DNA from: Dendrolimus kikuchii | Taxonomy: Eukaryota; Arthropoda; Insecta; Lepidoptera; Lasiocampidae | Reading direction: 5' to 3' | NCBI GenBank assembly: GCA_019925095.2 | Contig: CM034389.1 | Coordinates: 17,037,435-17,101,434 of the forward strand | DNA length: 64,000 nt | Shown here: positions 59,901 through 64,000 of the stretch, piece after piece | Numbering within the stretch: the stretch's first letter is position 1 | Layout: every line of letters begins with the position of its first letter | The notes under the pieces: generated by a model | Database searches by the model: none | The model's input: the letters and a program-made list of their open reading frames with translations, nothing else | What the model was told of the DNA's origin: nothing | Program-made: the position numbers and the translations under genes

Positions 59901-62900
59901 GCAGATTATGTTTTCAAAAGGTATTTTTCGCGGGGTTATTGCGTAATTAAGGCCTTTTTCTTCATATTTGACCTTTGCTCTCTTGTTAACAATATCAATG
60001 TAGTTTTGGAAATCTTCTGTCGATAGTATTACCTGTATTTCATTGTTTTGCGTCTCGATAGCTCTATCTACGTGGTTCAAATTTAAACGGTGTTGGCGGA
60101 TAAGGCATCTTAATAACTTTAAACTAGCCTGGCGTAGAATGCTGGCGCTTCCCGATATATCTTCTATCTATCGCACTCACACCATCTTGCGCCAAAGCGC
60201 CTAAACTGTATGGGTTACCTAAAATTCACAAAAACAACATCCCCTTGCGCCCTATAGTTAGCCAGCTTGACTCACCAACATACAGACTGGCACAACATCT
60301 CGCGAAGACACTCAACAATCTCCGCGGCAACACACCCTACCATGTCAAGGATTCCTTCGACTTCATCAGCGCAATTAAAAATTTGACATTGGCTGAGGAT
60401 GAAGTACTAGTCAGTTTTGATGTCCAGTCCTTATTTACCAGTTTACCAGTGGAAGACTGCATTGAGATTGTCAAAAGGAAGCTAATAGATAATAACATGC
60501 CTGAGGAATATGCAGATCTACTAAAACATTGCCTCACATCTGGCTATTTCGTGTGGGACTACGGCTTCTACGACCAAATCAACGGTGTAGCCATGGGCTC
60601 ACCGGTGTCTCCTGTCGTAGCTGACATTTTTATGGAAGACTTCGAGCAGAAGGCACTGGATACCGCTCCGGCTAAGCCGAAGATGTATAAAAGGTACGTA
60701 GACGATACTTTTGCCGTCCTCCCAAATGATAAAGTCTCTGCATTTCTAGATCATCTCAATTCCATTAGCAGTAATATTAAATTTACTATGGAACTAGAGG
60801 CAAATAATAAATTAGCTTTTCTGGATGTGCTCATCCTAAGGAACCCTGACAATACTCTTGGTCATACGGTGTATAGGAAACCTACCCATACAGATAAATA
60901 CCTTAATGGGTTGTCAATCAGCTGAAGACTCCACACCAACGTCACAAAGGCCCCAAACCACCTTCAGTTGAGCGGTGCCCTGCTACCCTACCCTACATCA
61001 AGGGGGTCACAGACAGAATTGGTCACATCCTCAGGCGAGCTTCAATCAAAACATATTTCAAGCCGCAGAAAAAGATTACCCAATTTCTGAGACCTGTGAA
61101 ATGCAATATCCCACTCCAGGATGCAGGGGTTTACAAGCTTGATTGTGAGTGTGGATTGTCATACATTGGGCAAACAAAGAGGAGCATAAAAACACGAGTA
61201 AAAGAACACATTGCTGACATGAAACACACAAGGTCTACGAAGTCTGCGATCAGTGAACACACGCTGGATAAACCCAACCACTACATCAGATTCGATAACC
61301 CACAAATCCTCGCGAAAGAGAATCGTTTCATACCTAGAATGATGCGTGAGGCTATTGAAATCAAAAAACACCCAAATTTCAATAGAGAAGATGGTTGGCA
61401 AGTACCACCTGTTTGGGATCCAATTATCAAAACTATTAAGACCCAAACCCAGCAAAAACCAGCTGCCAGACCTCAAGACACTGTGAGCTCTTTCTGCGTA
61501 CAACGGAACACAAACCAACTTGACTGATAATTACTTTTATTTTTCCTTCCACCCATTTTAATATTATATAAAATTATTAGAGCTAGGCATGTTTGCTGAA
61601 GAGTTTCTTGCGCCGCTTCTTCTCTTCAAGCCATAACATGTTGCGAAGCGGTAGTAAATTAGATTAGGCTCCCATAGATTAAATAATAACCATAAACAAA
61701 ATTAAAAATTAAATAATTAAAATTAATAAGTTGGCGGTAGGCTAAATAAAACTTTAACAATACTCGTTGACACTTGACATCTTTGTCTTCCGTGATCACG
61801 GCCACTGAAAAGTGGCCGAAACGTCGGAAAAACCAAAATCAAATAAAATTACCGCGCTTAAAACCGTTAAAACGTAGTTTTATTATGTATACAAGTCGCG
61901 AAAACTTAAGAAAATATTAAGTGAAATAATAGTTAAATTATATTTATTTCAGGACCGATTTTTTAACCACCAGATAAAAGTTATTCTATAGAATAAAGCA
62001 CAACATGGGAAAATTAAAAATGTCAGTTGCATGACTAAAATAATTCAACTATTTTATTCATGCAACTGTCATTTTTAATTTTCCCACTTTTAAAAGTCAA
62101 GTTATAATATATTAGTCTGATAACTTTTATCTGATGATTGAATAATCGGCCCCTAATCATCTTGTGTAAAAAGTACGAAAAGTCGTGTTTCGGTTGTTAT
62201 ATATAGTGATGCATATACTTCATCTCATTCGGAATCGGAATGCTTGCCAAGAGGCATATACCGCTTAGATAATTATTTTCACTCAATGTATATTGTTACA
62301 ATGACCACGTGCTCACGATGAAAAAAAGCACCGCGAGGAACTCGCACCGATGTGCTATCTCAATAGATAGCCGGTGTGTGACTTCTGCCAATCGACCTGA
62401 ATCTTGACTGTAAATGTATATAGCGTTTATTATCCTAAACATAAGGAGACCTGTGCCTAGCAGTGACATATTTAATGTTCAATTAGTATAGTAATAGCCT
62501 ATGAATTTTCTGTAATGGTGTTAAAAATGTAATATATTAATTAGTACGAAGAAGAAAGGTTGCTGTCTTCGGGACGGGCGCGCGTGGCGGGGCTTGCGAC
62601 CCGGATGGAGCTCGCCTGGCACAAGGAGCGCGACGAGCAACAGCGGCTGTTACAAGAAACGTCCACGCTCGCCAGGGATCTGAGGCAGACTCTCTTCGAA
62701 GTAAGTTTTTGTACTGCCACCATTTTCATATTTTATAAATAAATCGACGGATAGTTATGGAGACCTCTTAACTAAAATTATTTGTCATGATACACTATAG
62801 AGTGGGATCAATCAGGAAATCGAAGAATTCCATTTTACTTTAAGGGCCGCTTGCATAACGATCCCCTTTAAATAAAATTAGTTAATCATATTTAACGGCC

Positions 62901-63933
62901 TAAATACCTTTTACACAAAACGTATTGACAGTTATTTAAACATATTTAGCGGCAAATTTTGCGTTGTGCAAGACGCTAATTGTATTTAAGGGTGTTAAAT
63001 ACGTTTTGTGTTTCTTAAATAAATTTAAGCCACCCTATGCAAGCGGCCCTAAGTGTTGAAACCCTCATTATTATTTTTTGTTGCGTTACATAGTTTTAAT
63101 ATAACCGGATGGTTGCTGATTACGTTCTTCATAAATTATAGGTCGAGCGTGAACGCGATAAAGAAAGGTTAGATATGAAGAGAAGGATTGATCAACTGAA
63201 ACGAACTACAGAGGAAGAGACTGAGGAAGCTAAGAAAAAGGTAATATCAACTTAAGCAATCTCACTAACTAACTAACATTGCTCTCCAAGAACAGAACTA
63301 AATAATTATATTTCTTCAACAGTAAAAAAATACATTGAAATTAAAATGAGATTGTTTTATAAAAATATGTACCACAAGATAAGATGTGTTTCAGGTGAGT
63401 GAGCTGCAATGCGATCTGTTGGAGCTGCGTGACGCGCACGCTAAGCTGCGAACAGCAAACGAGAAGCTGCGCCGCGACAAGGAGCGGCACGACCGCGACC
63501 GCGATCAAAACAAGCTCCTTGTGGCGTCACTCAAACGGGCGCAACAGGTAACCAACATCAGTACTTTAAATTGGAATATCATCTTCTTTTTAATTGAATA
63601 TGGCTTTGTACGATTTGTGTTTATAGCTGGCGTCAAATATTTATCAATATTTAAGCCTAAAAATAATCTATAATCAAATAGGGACCAACCAATCAAATAC
63701 TTCGCTTTGTTTGCTTTTAAAAATATTCTTTTGTTAAAAATGTTATTTTTTTTAACCAGAGAATGCATTATTCTTTACACGTTAGTTTATATTAACAGGA
63801 AGACGATAGGATAATAACACAACTGCTGGAAACAATAGAAGATTTAATGAAGCAGAGTCCCGATCTGTTCCGAACAGAACCGTTGAAACCGGAAAAGAGT
63901 TTATTGACACCCACACCGCCAAGGCGAAATAGG
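24977..63933 (+). CDS. MTCL/SOGA-family coiled-coil protein (gene, 3' end outside window)
   Basis: Thirty-five exons can be joined in frame into about 1870 residues, or about 2140 with exon 12. The protein continues past the right edge. It starts with a short head containing [17 protein letters not shown], then Ser/Pro-rich and charged linkers, then almost continuous coiled coil. Segments characteristic of the MTCL/SOGA family are [105 protein letters not shown] and [20 protein letters not shown]. Vertebrate relatives bundle microtubules or act in autophagy and glucose control; whether an insect copy does the same is not shown here. The central part (exons 18-24) is very A-rich and Lys/Glu/Asn-rich, while exons 28 and 31-34 are GC-rich and much more conserved. 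It could be listed elsewhere as a generic myosin- or golgin-like coiled-coil protein. Confidence 0.88.
26075..26250 (+). repeat. LINE 3' tail followed by (TC)n and (AC)n microsatellite
   Basis: GTTGCCTGGAAGAGATCGCT then AGCGATAAGGCCGCCT is the familiar 3' tail of RTE-like LINEs in Lepidoptera. It runs into AATAAAGTG and then pure CT and CA dinucleotide repeats (about 26193-26245). Confidence 0.65.
26827..26850. repeat. (TA)n microsatellite
   Basis: A pure TA dinucleotide run of about 24 bases. Confidence 0.85.
27425..27835 (-). repeat. Helitron-like dispersed repeat fragment
   Basis: GCCCGTGATTTCGTCCGCGTG at the left and CAAATCGGTCCAGTCGCTTC with CAAACAGACAAACAAAG at the right give the same motif order as the repeat at 17383. 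The interior has extra AT-rich sequence. Confidence 0.55.
29662..29771 (+). CDS. MTCL/SOGA-like exon 2
   Basis: The acceptor is GAAACAG and the donor is ACTG|gtaact. The exon encodes [20 protein letters not shown] and continues to VFSTG, in the linker after the head. Confidence 0.78.
31158..31440 (+). pseudogene. LINE reverse transcriptase fragment
   Basis: The translation [15 protein letters not shown] followed by [15 protein letters not shown] matches the late reverse transcriptase region of RTE-like LINEs (KTEYL and F/K-YLG blocks). It is cut off by the retroposon that follows and has no intact ORF. Confidence 0.55.
31460..31775 (+). repeat. SINE-like poly(A) retroposon, copy 5
   Basis: A full-length copy sits inside an old LINE fragment. 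TATCTCAT occurs just before it (31452-31459) and just after its A tail (31776-31783), a clear target duplication. Confidence 0.88.
32100..32740 (+). pseudogene. LINE C-terminal remnants
   Basis: [20 protein letters not shown] at 32150-32215 resembles the C-terminal region of LINE proteins. CTTAGGCAGGCCTACGTTTA then GCAGTGGACAGCGG at 32680-32715 is the usual end of such ORFs. Stops and frame changes break it. Confidence 0.5.
33275..33640 (-). repeat. Dispersed repeat, unclassified
   Basis: GACTTCAAAAAAGTAGCAGG and TTTGAACCGATTTTGATGAT are sequence blocks familiar from dispersed lepidopteran repeats. There is no coding content. Confidence 0.4.
33810..33962 (+). CDS. MTCL/SOGA-like exon 3
   Basis: The acceptor is ATCCAG and the donor is GTCG|gtaaga. 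The exon encodes [20 protein letters not shown] and [18 protein letters not shown], a linker region. Confidence 0.82.
34090..34800. repeat. Helitron-like and other dispersed repeat remnants
   Basis: Blocks such as AGCCGATTTCGATGCGG, CCTGGGAATCCCACGGGA and GTCTGTCTGCCTGTCTGTC occur in a jumbled order. Similar blocks lie at 20160 and 51430. No element end can be fixed. Confidence 0.45.
35215..35321 (+). CDS. MTCL/SOGA-like exon 4
   Basis: The acceptor is TATAACAG and the donor gtaagt. The exon encodes [19 protein letters not shown] and DSLAERVRK, returning to phase 0. Confidence 0.86.
36064..37796 (-). mobile_element. Helitron copy A with internal 9-bp array
   Basis: On the minus strand it starts TCCCTATTAATATTATAAAT and ends in a CCCGCGGC/GCCGCGGG hairpin 11 bases before a mutated CTAG end. 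A T follows the 5' edge, as expected for insertion at AT. There is no helicase, so it is non-autonomous. The interior carries the array at 36486-37480. Confidence 0.8.
36486..37480. repeat. 9-bp minisatellite A, unit GGACAAMTC
   Basis: About 110 copies of GGACAACTC and variants (GGACAAATT, GGACAAATC, GGACATCTC) form a near-continuous array. Since the unit is three codons without a stop, long false open frames cross it on both strands. It starts in AAATGACAAAAAGGACAAAA. Confidence 0.95.
38045..38177. repeat. Degenerate edge of minisatellite B
   Basis: Imperfect units such as GGATCCAGT, GGACAAAGT, GGGCCCAGT and GGTCTAGT precede the perfect array. The degeneration lies on this side only, apart from one or two units at the right. 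Confidence 0.85.
38178..38708. repeat. Perfect 9-bp minisatellite B, unit GGACCCAGT
   Basis: 531 bases correspond to 59 successive units with no difference that I can see. Frames across it read (DPV)n on the plus strand and (GST)n on the minus strand. These are repeat artefacts, not genes. Confidence 0.95.
39417..40640. repeat. 9-bp minisatellite C, units ACCAAAACT, ACCACAACT and ATCAAAACT
   Basis: About 130 units make an array almost free of G on the plus strand. Three unit types alternate in places. Open frames across it are false. The edges contain GACCAAAACT and AATGACGAAAATGG, as in array A. Confidence 0.95.
40961..41040. repeat. (GACA)n microsatellite inside Helitron C
   Basis: About 20 tetranucleotide units lie near the 5' end of the Helitron. 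Copies A, B and D have few or none at the same place. Confidence 0.9.
41091..42950. other. Remainder of MTCL/SOGA-like intron 4
   Basis: No exon is recognised. A block at 42070-42230 with GGCGCACGAGCGTAGCGAGG looks like a dispersed repeat. The rest is AT-rich. Confidence 0.45.
42953..43158. mobile_element. Small inverted-repeat element
   Basis: GCGGCCGTCCACGAGCTCGT and ACGAGTTCACGGGCAGCTGC are inverted copies about 205 bp apart, with similarity reaching about 30 bp inwards (GTTTGCGTTTG). Related 8-base flanks TAGTATTA and TAGTAATT suggest a hAT-like origin. Confidence 0.6.
43172..43374 (+). mobile_element. Short non-autonomous Helitron-like element
   Basis: It begins TCTATACTAGTATTATAAAG after an A and ends GGGCCGCTAG before a T. 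It is 203 bp and non-coding, and is the same family as the copy at 21990 in the other orientation. Confidence 0.72.
43436..43594 (+). CDS. MTCL/SOGA-like exon 5
   Basis: The acceptor is TTTTCAG and the donor gtaaac, phase 0. The exon encodes [20 protein letters not shown]; joined to exon 4 it reads [20 protein letters not shown], a coiled-coil start. Confidence 0.88.
43889..44041 (+). CDS. MTCL/SOGA-like exon 6
   Basis: Fifty-one codons from a TTTTAG acceptor to a gtaggt donor encode a Ser/Lys-rich linker and [20 protein letters not shown]. Confidence 0.87.
44880..44914. repeat. (AT)n microsatellite in Helitron D
   Basis: A pure AT run marks an AT-rich spot of the Helitron, where copies A and C show only a short one. 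The next element begins at its right end. Confidence 0.8.
44915..45208. mobile_element. Inverted-repeat element nested in Helitron D
   Basis: CGTTACGGGTAATGCTAGAA on the left and TTCTAGCACTACCCGTAAC on the right are inverted copies, with ~40 bp arms. A further repeat block, CCCATAAATGTCCCACTGCT, lies inside it. Confidence 0.7.
45222..45547 (-). repeat. SINE-like poly(A) retroposon, copy 6
   Basis: A full-length copy with its T run at the left splits the Helitron motif GAGTTTCAG from CAAATTGTTCCAG, so it was inserted after the Helitron. Confidence 0.87.
45885..46139 (+). CDS. MTCL/SOGA-like exon 7
   Basis: Eighty-five codons, phase 0 at both ends, encode [20 protein letters not shown] and [20 protein letters not shown], a coiled coil typical of the family's first conserved block. 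Confidence 0.92.
46380..46425. repeat. 46-bp near-perfect palindrome
   Basis: Two 22-base arms around a GT centre (46402-46403) pair with a single mismatch (46390 against 46415). It lies in intron 7 of the MTCL/SOGA-like gene and has no coding role. Confidence 0.85.
46720..46883 (+). CDS. MTCL/SOGA-like exon 8
   Basis: The exon encodes [20 protein letters not shown] and [11 protein letters not shown], one of the most conserved stretches of the MTCL/SOGA family, and ends in a split Arg codon. Confidence 0.93.
47367..47520 (+). CDS. MTCL/SOGA-like exon 9
   Basis: The exon completes the Arg codon and encodes [20 protein letters not shown] then [20 protein letters not shown], the continuation of the family core. 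Confidence 0.93.
47816..48001 (+). CDS. MTCL/SOGA-like exon 10
   Basis: Sixty-two codons from a CCACAG acceptor to a gtaagt donor encode a heptad-rich stretch with [20 protein letters not shown], then an Ala/Pro-rich linker. Confidence 0.9.
48670..48801 (+). CDS. MTCL/SOGA-like exon 11
   Basis: Forty-four codons, phase 0, encode [20 protein letters not shown] ending AEEE. The family sequence continues directly into exon 13, so exon 12 may be skipped. Confidence 0.9.
49310..50125 (+). CDS. MTCL/SOGA-like exon 12, putative 272-codon cassette
   Basis: The acceptor is CTGAACAG. With the donor TTC|gtatca at 50126 the exon is 816 bases and phase 0 at both ends, so it can be included or skipped without a frame change. 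An alternative donor at 50115 would cause an immediate stop after joining to exon 13. The sequence is polar and not coiled coil. It repeats [S/T/V]QT motifs near residues 75, 89, 123, 146 and 158 (SQTP, SQTD, TQTE, TQTE, VQTA). I do not recognise it in relatives, so it may be an insect-specific insert. Use of this exon is inferred from the open frame. Confidence 0.7.
50251..50341 (+). CDS. MTCL/SOGA-like exon 13
   Basis: The exon encodes [20 protein letters not shown] and [10 protein letters not shown], matching the family when joined to exon 11. It must be read in phase 0; the frame shifted by one has an early stop. Confidence 0.92.
50749..50870 (+). CDS. MTCL/SOGA-like exon 14
   Basis: The exon completes the Ser codon and encodes [18 protein letters not shown], then [14 protein letters not shown], a family landmark. 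Confidence 0.92.
50942..51121 (+). CDS. MTCL/SOGA-like exon 15
   Basis: Sixty codons begin [20 protein letters not shown], continuing the ELNEQ motif of exon 14, then enter a Ser/Thr-rich linker. Confidence 0.93.
51208..51332 (+). CDS. MTCL/SOGA-like exon 16
   Basis: The exon encodes [20 protein letters not shown] then [11 protein letters not shown] and ends in a split Arg codon before gtatta. Confidence 0.91.
51405..51745 (-). repeat. Helitron-like dispersed repeat remnant
   Basis: GCCTGCGACTTCGCCCATGC, GGGATTCCCGGGACACAAAG and ATTTCCGGGATAAAAAGTAG share their order with repeats at 20160 and 34170. It lies in intron 16. Confidence 0.5.
51877..52021 (+). CDS. MTCL/SOGA-like exon 17
   Basis: The exon completes the Arg codon and encodes [20 protein letters not shown] and [16 protein letters not shown], coiled coil, before gtaatc. 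Confidence 0.9.
52337..52573 (+). CDS. MTCL/SOGA-like exon 18
   Basis: Seventy-nine codons encode a Lys/Glu-rich coiled coil starting [18 protein letters not shown]. The sequence is A-rich and less conserved than the flanking blocks. Confidence 0.9.
52647..52800 (+). CDS. MTCL/SOGA-like exon 19
   Basis: The exon encodes [19 protein letters not shown], then [20 protein letters not shown] and MVEDLENEI, ending one base into a Gly codon. Confidence 0.9.
52880..53203 (+). CDS. MTCL/SOGA-like exon 20
   Basis: This 324-base exon encodes [11 protein letters not shown], then a long Lys/Asn/Glu-rich coiled coil ending NNLNNDL before gtaagt, one base into the next codon. Confidence 0.9.
53293..53453 (+). 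CDS. MTCL/SOGA-like exon 21
   Basis: The exon completes a Lys codon and encodes [20 protein letters not shown] and further heptads to KLLKE. Confidence 0.88.
53543..53668 (+). CDS. MTCL/SOGA-like exon 22
   Basis: Forty-two codons, phase 0, encode a Lys-rich coiled coil from [17 protein letters not shown] to VAKLEKE. Confidence 0.88.
53737..53961 (+). CDS. MTCL/SOGA-like exon 23
   Basis: Seventy-five codons run from [20 protein letters not shown] to [10 protein letters not shown]. The donor CTG|gtacaa is chosen because it joins exon 24 in frame; the frame stays open for a further 72 bases past it. Confidence 0.82.
54313..54630 (+). CDS. MTCL/SOGA-like exon 24
   Basis: The exon encodes [20 protein letters not shown], then heptads such as [20 protein letters not shown], ending EIDVQ before gtaaat. 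Confidence 0.9.
55168..55339 (+). CDS. MTCL/SOGA-like exon 25
   Basis: The exon encodes [20 protein letters not shown], then [14 protein letters not shown], and ends one base into a Lys codon before gttcgt. The open frame runs on past the donor without homology. Confidence 0.87.
55472..55598 (+). CDS. MTCL/SOGA-like exon 26
   Basis: The exon encodes [20 protein letters not shown] and [13 protein letters not shown], ending in a split Gly codon before gtgagt. Confidence 0.91.
55788..55902 (+). CDS. MTCL/SOGA-like exon 27
   Basis: The exon completes the Gly codon and encodes [20 protein letters not shown], then WHKEKTELQ. Confidence 0.9.
56450..56608 (+). CDS. MTCL/SOGA-like exon 28
   Basis: Fifty-three codons encode [20 protein letters not shown] and [20 protein letters not shown]. 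The codons are clearly richer in GC than those of exons 18-24. Confidence 0.92.
56908..57129 (+). CDS. MTCL/SOGA-like exon 29
   Basis: Seventy-four codons encode [20 protein letters not shown] and [20 protein letters not shown], a continuous coiled coil ending KSLHNQ. Confidence 0.92.
57354..57485 (+). CDS. MTCL/SOGA-like exon 30
   Basis: Forty-four codons encode [20 protein letters not shown], then a Thr/Ser-rich linker ending SSTDE before gtaaaa. Confidence 0.91.
57486..58244. other. MTCL/SOGA-like intron 30
   Basis: The 0.76 kb intron is AT-rich. I see no repeat family, hairpin or exon in it. Confidence 0.5.
58245..58409 (+). CDS. MTCL/SOGA-like exon 31
   Basis: Fifty-five codons encode [20 protein letters not shown] and [10 protein letters not shown], a signature block of the MTCL/SOGA family. 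Confidence 0.94.
58514..58525. repeat. Left target-site duplication of the Penelope-like dimer
   Basis: AGTGAAATAATA here is repeated at 61920-61931, directly outside the other end of the inverted element. Confidence 0.8.
58584..58620 (-). ncRNA. Hammerhead-like motif in left terminal repeat
   Basis: On the minus strand the order is GTGATCA, a GGCCAC/GTGGCC stem with a TGAAAA loop, then GAAACGTC. This resembles the hammerhead core CTGANGA - stem II - GAAAC, with C3 and G8 exchanged and one extra base before the stem. Activity is not shown. Confidence 0.45.
58884..60172 (-). pseudogene. Penelope-like reverse transcriptase, left copy, endonuclease deleted
   Basis: The open frame of about 425 residues has the reverse transcriptase blocks [24 protein letters not shown] (catalytic Asp), [10 protein letters not shown] and YVDD. 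After LPND it jumps directly to [12 protein letters not shown], which in the right copy follows the GIY-YIG domain. About 690 bases are therefore missing. The frame begins at the inversion junction, so the N-terminus may be cut. Confidence 0.85.
60173..60925 (+). pseudogene. Penelope-like reverse transcriptase, right copy, 5'-truncated
   Basis: The copy starts within the stretch encoding [17 protein letters not shown] and repeats the left copy's catalytic blocks, including YVDD. It continues to HTDKYLNG and then loses frame at a small deletion near 60908, where a stop follows. Confidence 0.85.
60926..61527 (+). pseudogene. Penelope-like GIY-YIG endonuclease domain, right copy
   Basis: In a different frame from the RT part, the segment reads [18 protein letters not shown], then [20 protein letters not shown] with the GIY-YIG pattern, and TRVKEH with the conserved Arg. 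The stop is after RNTNQLD. It is broken from its RT by the frame change. Confidence 0.85.
61791..61827 (+). ncRNA. Hammerhead-like motif in right terminal repeat
   Basis: This is the mirror copy of the motif at 58584: GTGATCA, a six-base-pair stem and GAAACGTC on the plus strand. A third, partial copy is in the solo element (3007-3043, minus strand). Confidence 0.45.
61920..61931. repeat. Right target-site duplication of the Penelope-like dimer
   Basis: AGTGAAATAATA matches the 12 bases at 58514-58525 exactly. Confidence 0.8.
61951..62155. repeat. Long imperfect inverted repeat (foldback element)
   Basis: The arms include GGGAAAATTAAAAATGTCAG with its complement, and CAGATAAAAGTTAT with ATAACTTTTATCTG, centred near 62053. 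The element is ~205 bp, non-coding and close to the Penelope-like dimer. Confidence 0.75.
62545..62700 (+). CDS. MTCL/SOGA-like exon 32
   Basis: Fifty-two codons encode [20 protein letters not shown] and [16 protein letters not shown], among the most conserved parts of the family. The exon is GC-rich. Confidence 0.95.
62841..63051. mobile_element. Small inverted-repeat element in MTCL/SOGA-like intron 32
   Basis: TAAGGGCCGCTTGCATA on the left and TATGCAAGCGGCCCTA on the right are inverted copies. The interior is also partly self-complementary. About 210 bp, no coding. Confidence 0.7.
63142..63240 (+). CDS. MTCL/SOGA-like exon 33
   Basis: Thirty-three codons encode [20 protein letters not shown] then [13 protein letters not shown], following on from exon 32 as in relatives. 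Confidence 0.95.
63395..63547 (+). CDS. MTCL/SOGA-like exon 34
   Basis: Fifty-one codons encode [20 protein letters not shown] and [18 protein letters not shown], ending KRAQQ before gtaacc. Confidence 0.95.
63799..63933 (+). CDS. MTCL/SOGA-like exon 35, last in window
   Basis: Forty-five codons encode [20 protein letters not shown] and TPTPPRRNR before gtaaga. The gene continues beyond the window. Confidence 0.9.
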
Positions 63934-64000
63934 GTAAGAAAATCTTAATCTATTATGTTATAGTAAAGTTTATGGCTGGATTTAAAGTCTAGGGTTTTGG

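Larger units (their letters stand above)
58526..61919. mobile_element. Penelope-like retroelement, inverted dimer
   Basis: Two partial Penelope-like copies lie tail-out in opposite orientation, meeting at about 60172/60173. The outer ends are ~370 bp inverted repeats that look nearly identical. The left copy keeps the N-terminal part and reverse transcriptase but lacks the endonuclease. The right copy lacks the N-terminal part but keeps the GIY-YIG domain. The whole is flanked by a 12-bp direct repeat. The right end alone has a tail, TGTATACAAGTCGCG and onwards. It lies in the intron between exons 31 and 32. Confidence 0.88.

Overview
The window is eukaryotic, from an insect and most probably a moth or butterfly. 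The genome is AT-rich with many small phase-0 introns. It carries repeats typical of Lepidoptera: Helitron-type elements starting with a TATTATAAATGCGAAAGTAA-like end and ending in CTAG, a short poly(A) retroposon present in several copies, tails of RTE-like LINEs, and many small inverted-repeat elements. The order is inferred from the repeats and the gene sequences; no species can be named.

Four protein genes can be assembled exon by exon. (1) On the minus strand (809-5680) lies a complete four-exon gene for a KRTCAP2-type subunit of the oligosaccharyltransferase complex. (2) Head to head with it, on the plus strand (6963-13529), is a six-exon gene for hydroxymethylglutaryl-CoA lyase with a putative mitochondrial leader. 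(3) About 0.4 kb further on (13949-23414) is a five-exon gene for sialic acid synthase (NANS). (4) From 24977 to beyond the right edge runs a very long coiled-coil gene of the MTCL/SOGA family (microtubule crosslinking factor / suppressor of glucose by autophagy). Thirty-five exons can be traced; its 3' end lies outside the window. The genes are ordinary neighbours, not an operon. KRTCAP2 and NANS both act in glycosylation, but nothing in the sequence links them functionally.

Most of the rest is mobile DNA inside introns. The KRTCAP2 introns hold two poly(A) retroposon copies and a solo pair of inverted Penelope terminal repeats. The KRTCAP2-HMGCL intergenic region holds a tandemly duplicated, partly inverted ~285 bp module. 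HMGCL introns hold at least four inverted-repeat elements, two of which end next to splice acceptors. The 8.1 kb intron 4 of the MTCL/SOGA gene holds three Helitron copies, each carrying its own large 9-bp minisatellite at the same internal site. A fourth copy, in intron 6, lacks the expansion at that site. The intron between MTCL exons 31 and 32 holds a 3.4 kb inverted dimer of a Penelope-like retroelement, flanked by a 12-bp direct repeat, with hammerhead-like motifs in its terminal repeats.

The most unusual observations are the position-locked 9-bp expansions in sister Helitrons, the inverted Penelope dimer with its hammerhead-like motif, and a 272-codon cassette exon in the MTCL/SOGA gene carrying repeated [S/T/V]QT motifs that resemble dynein light chain LC8 binding sites.
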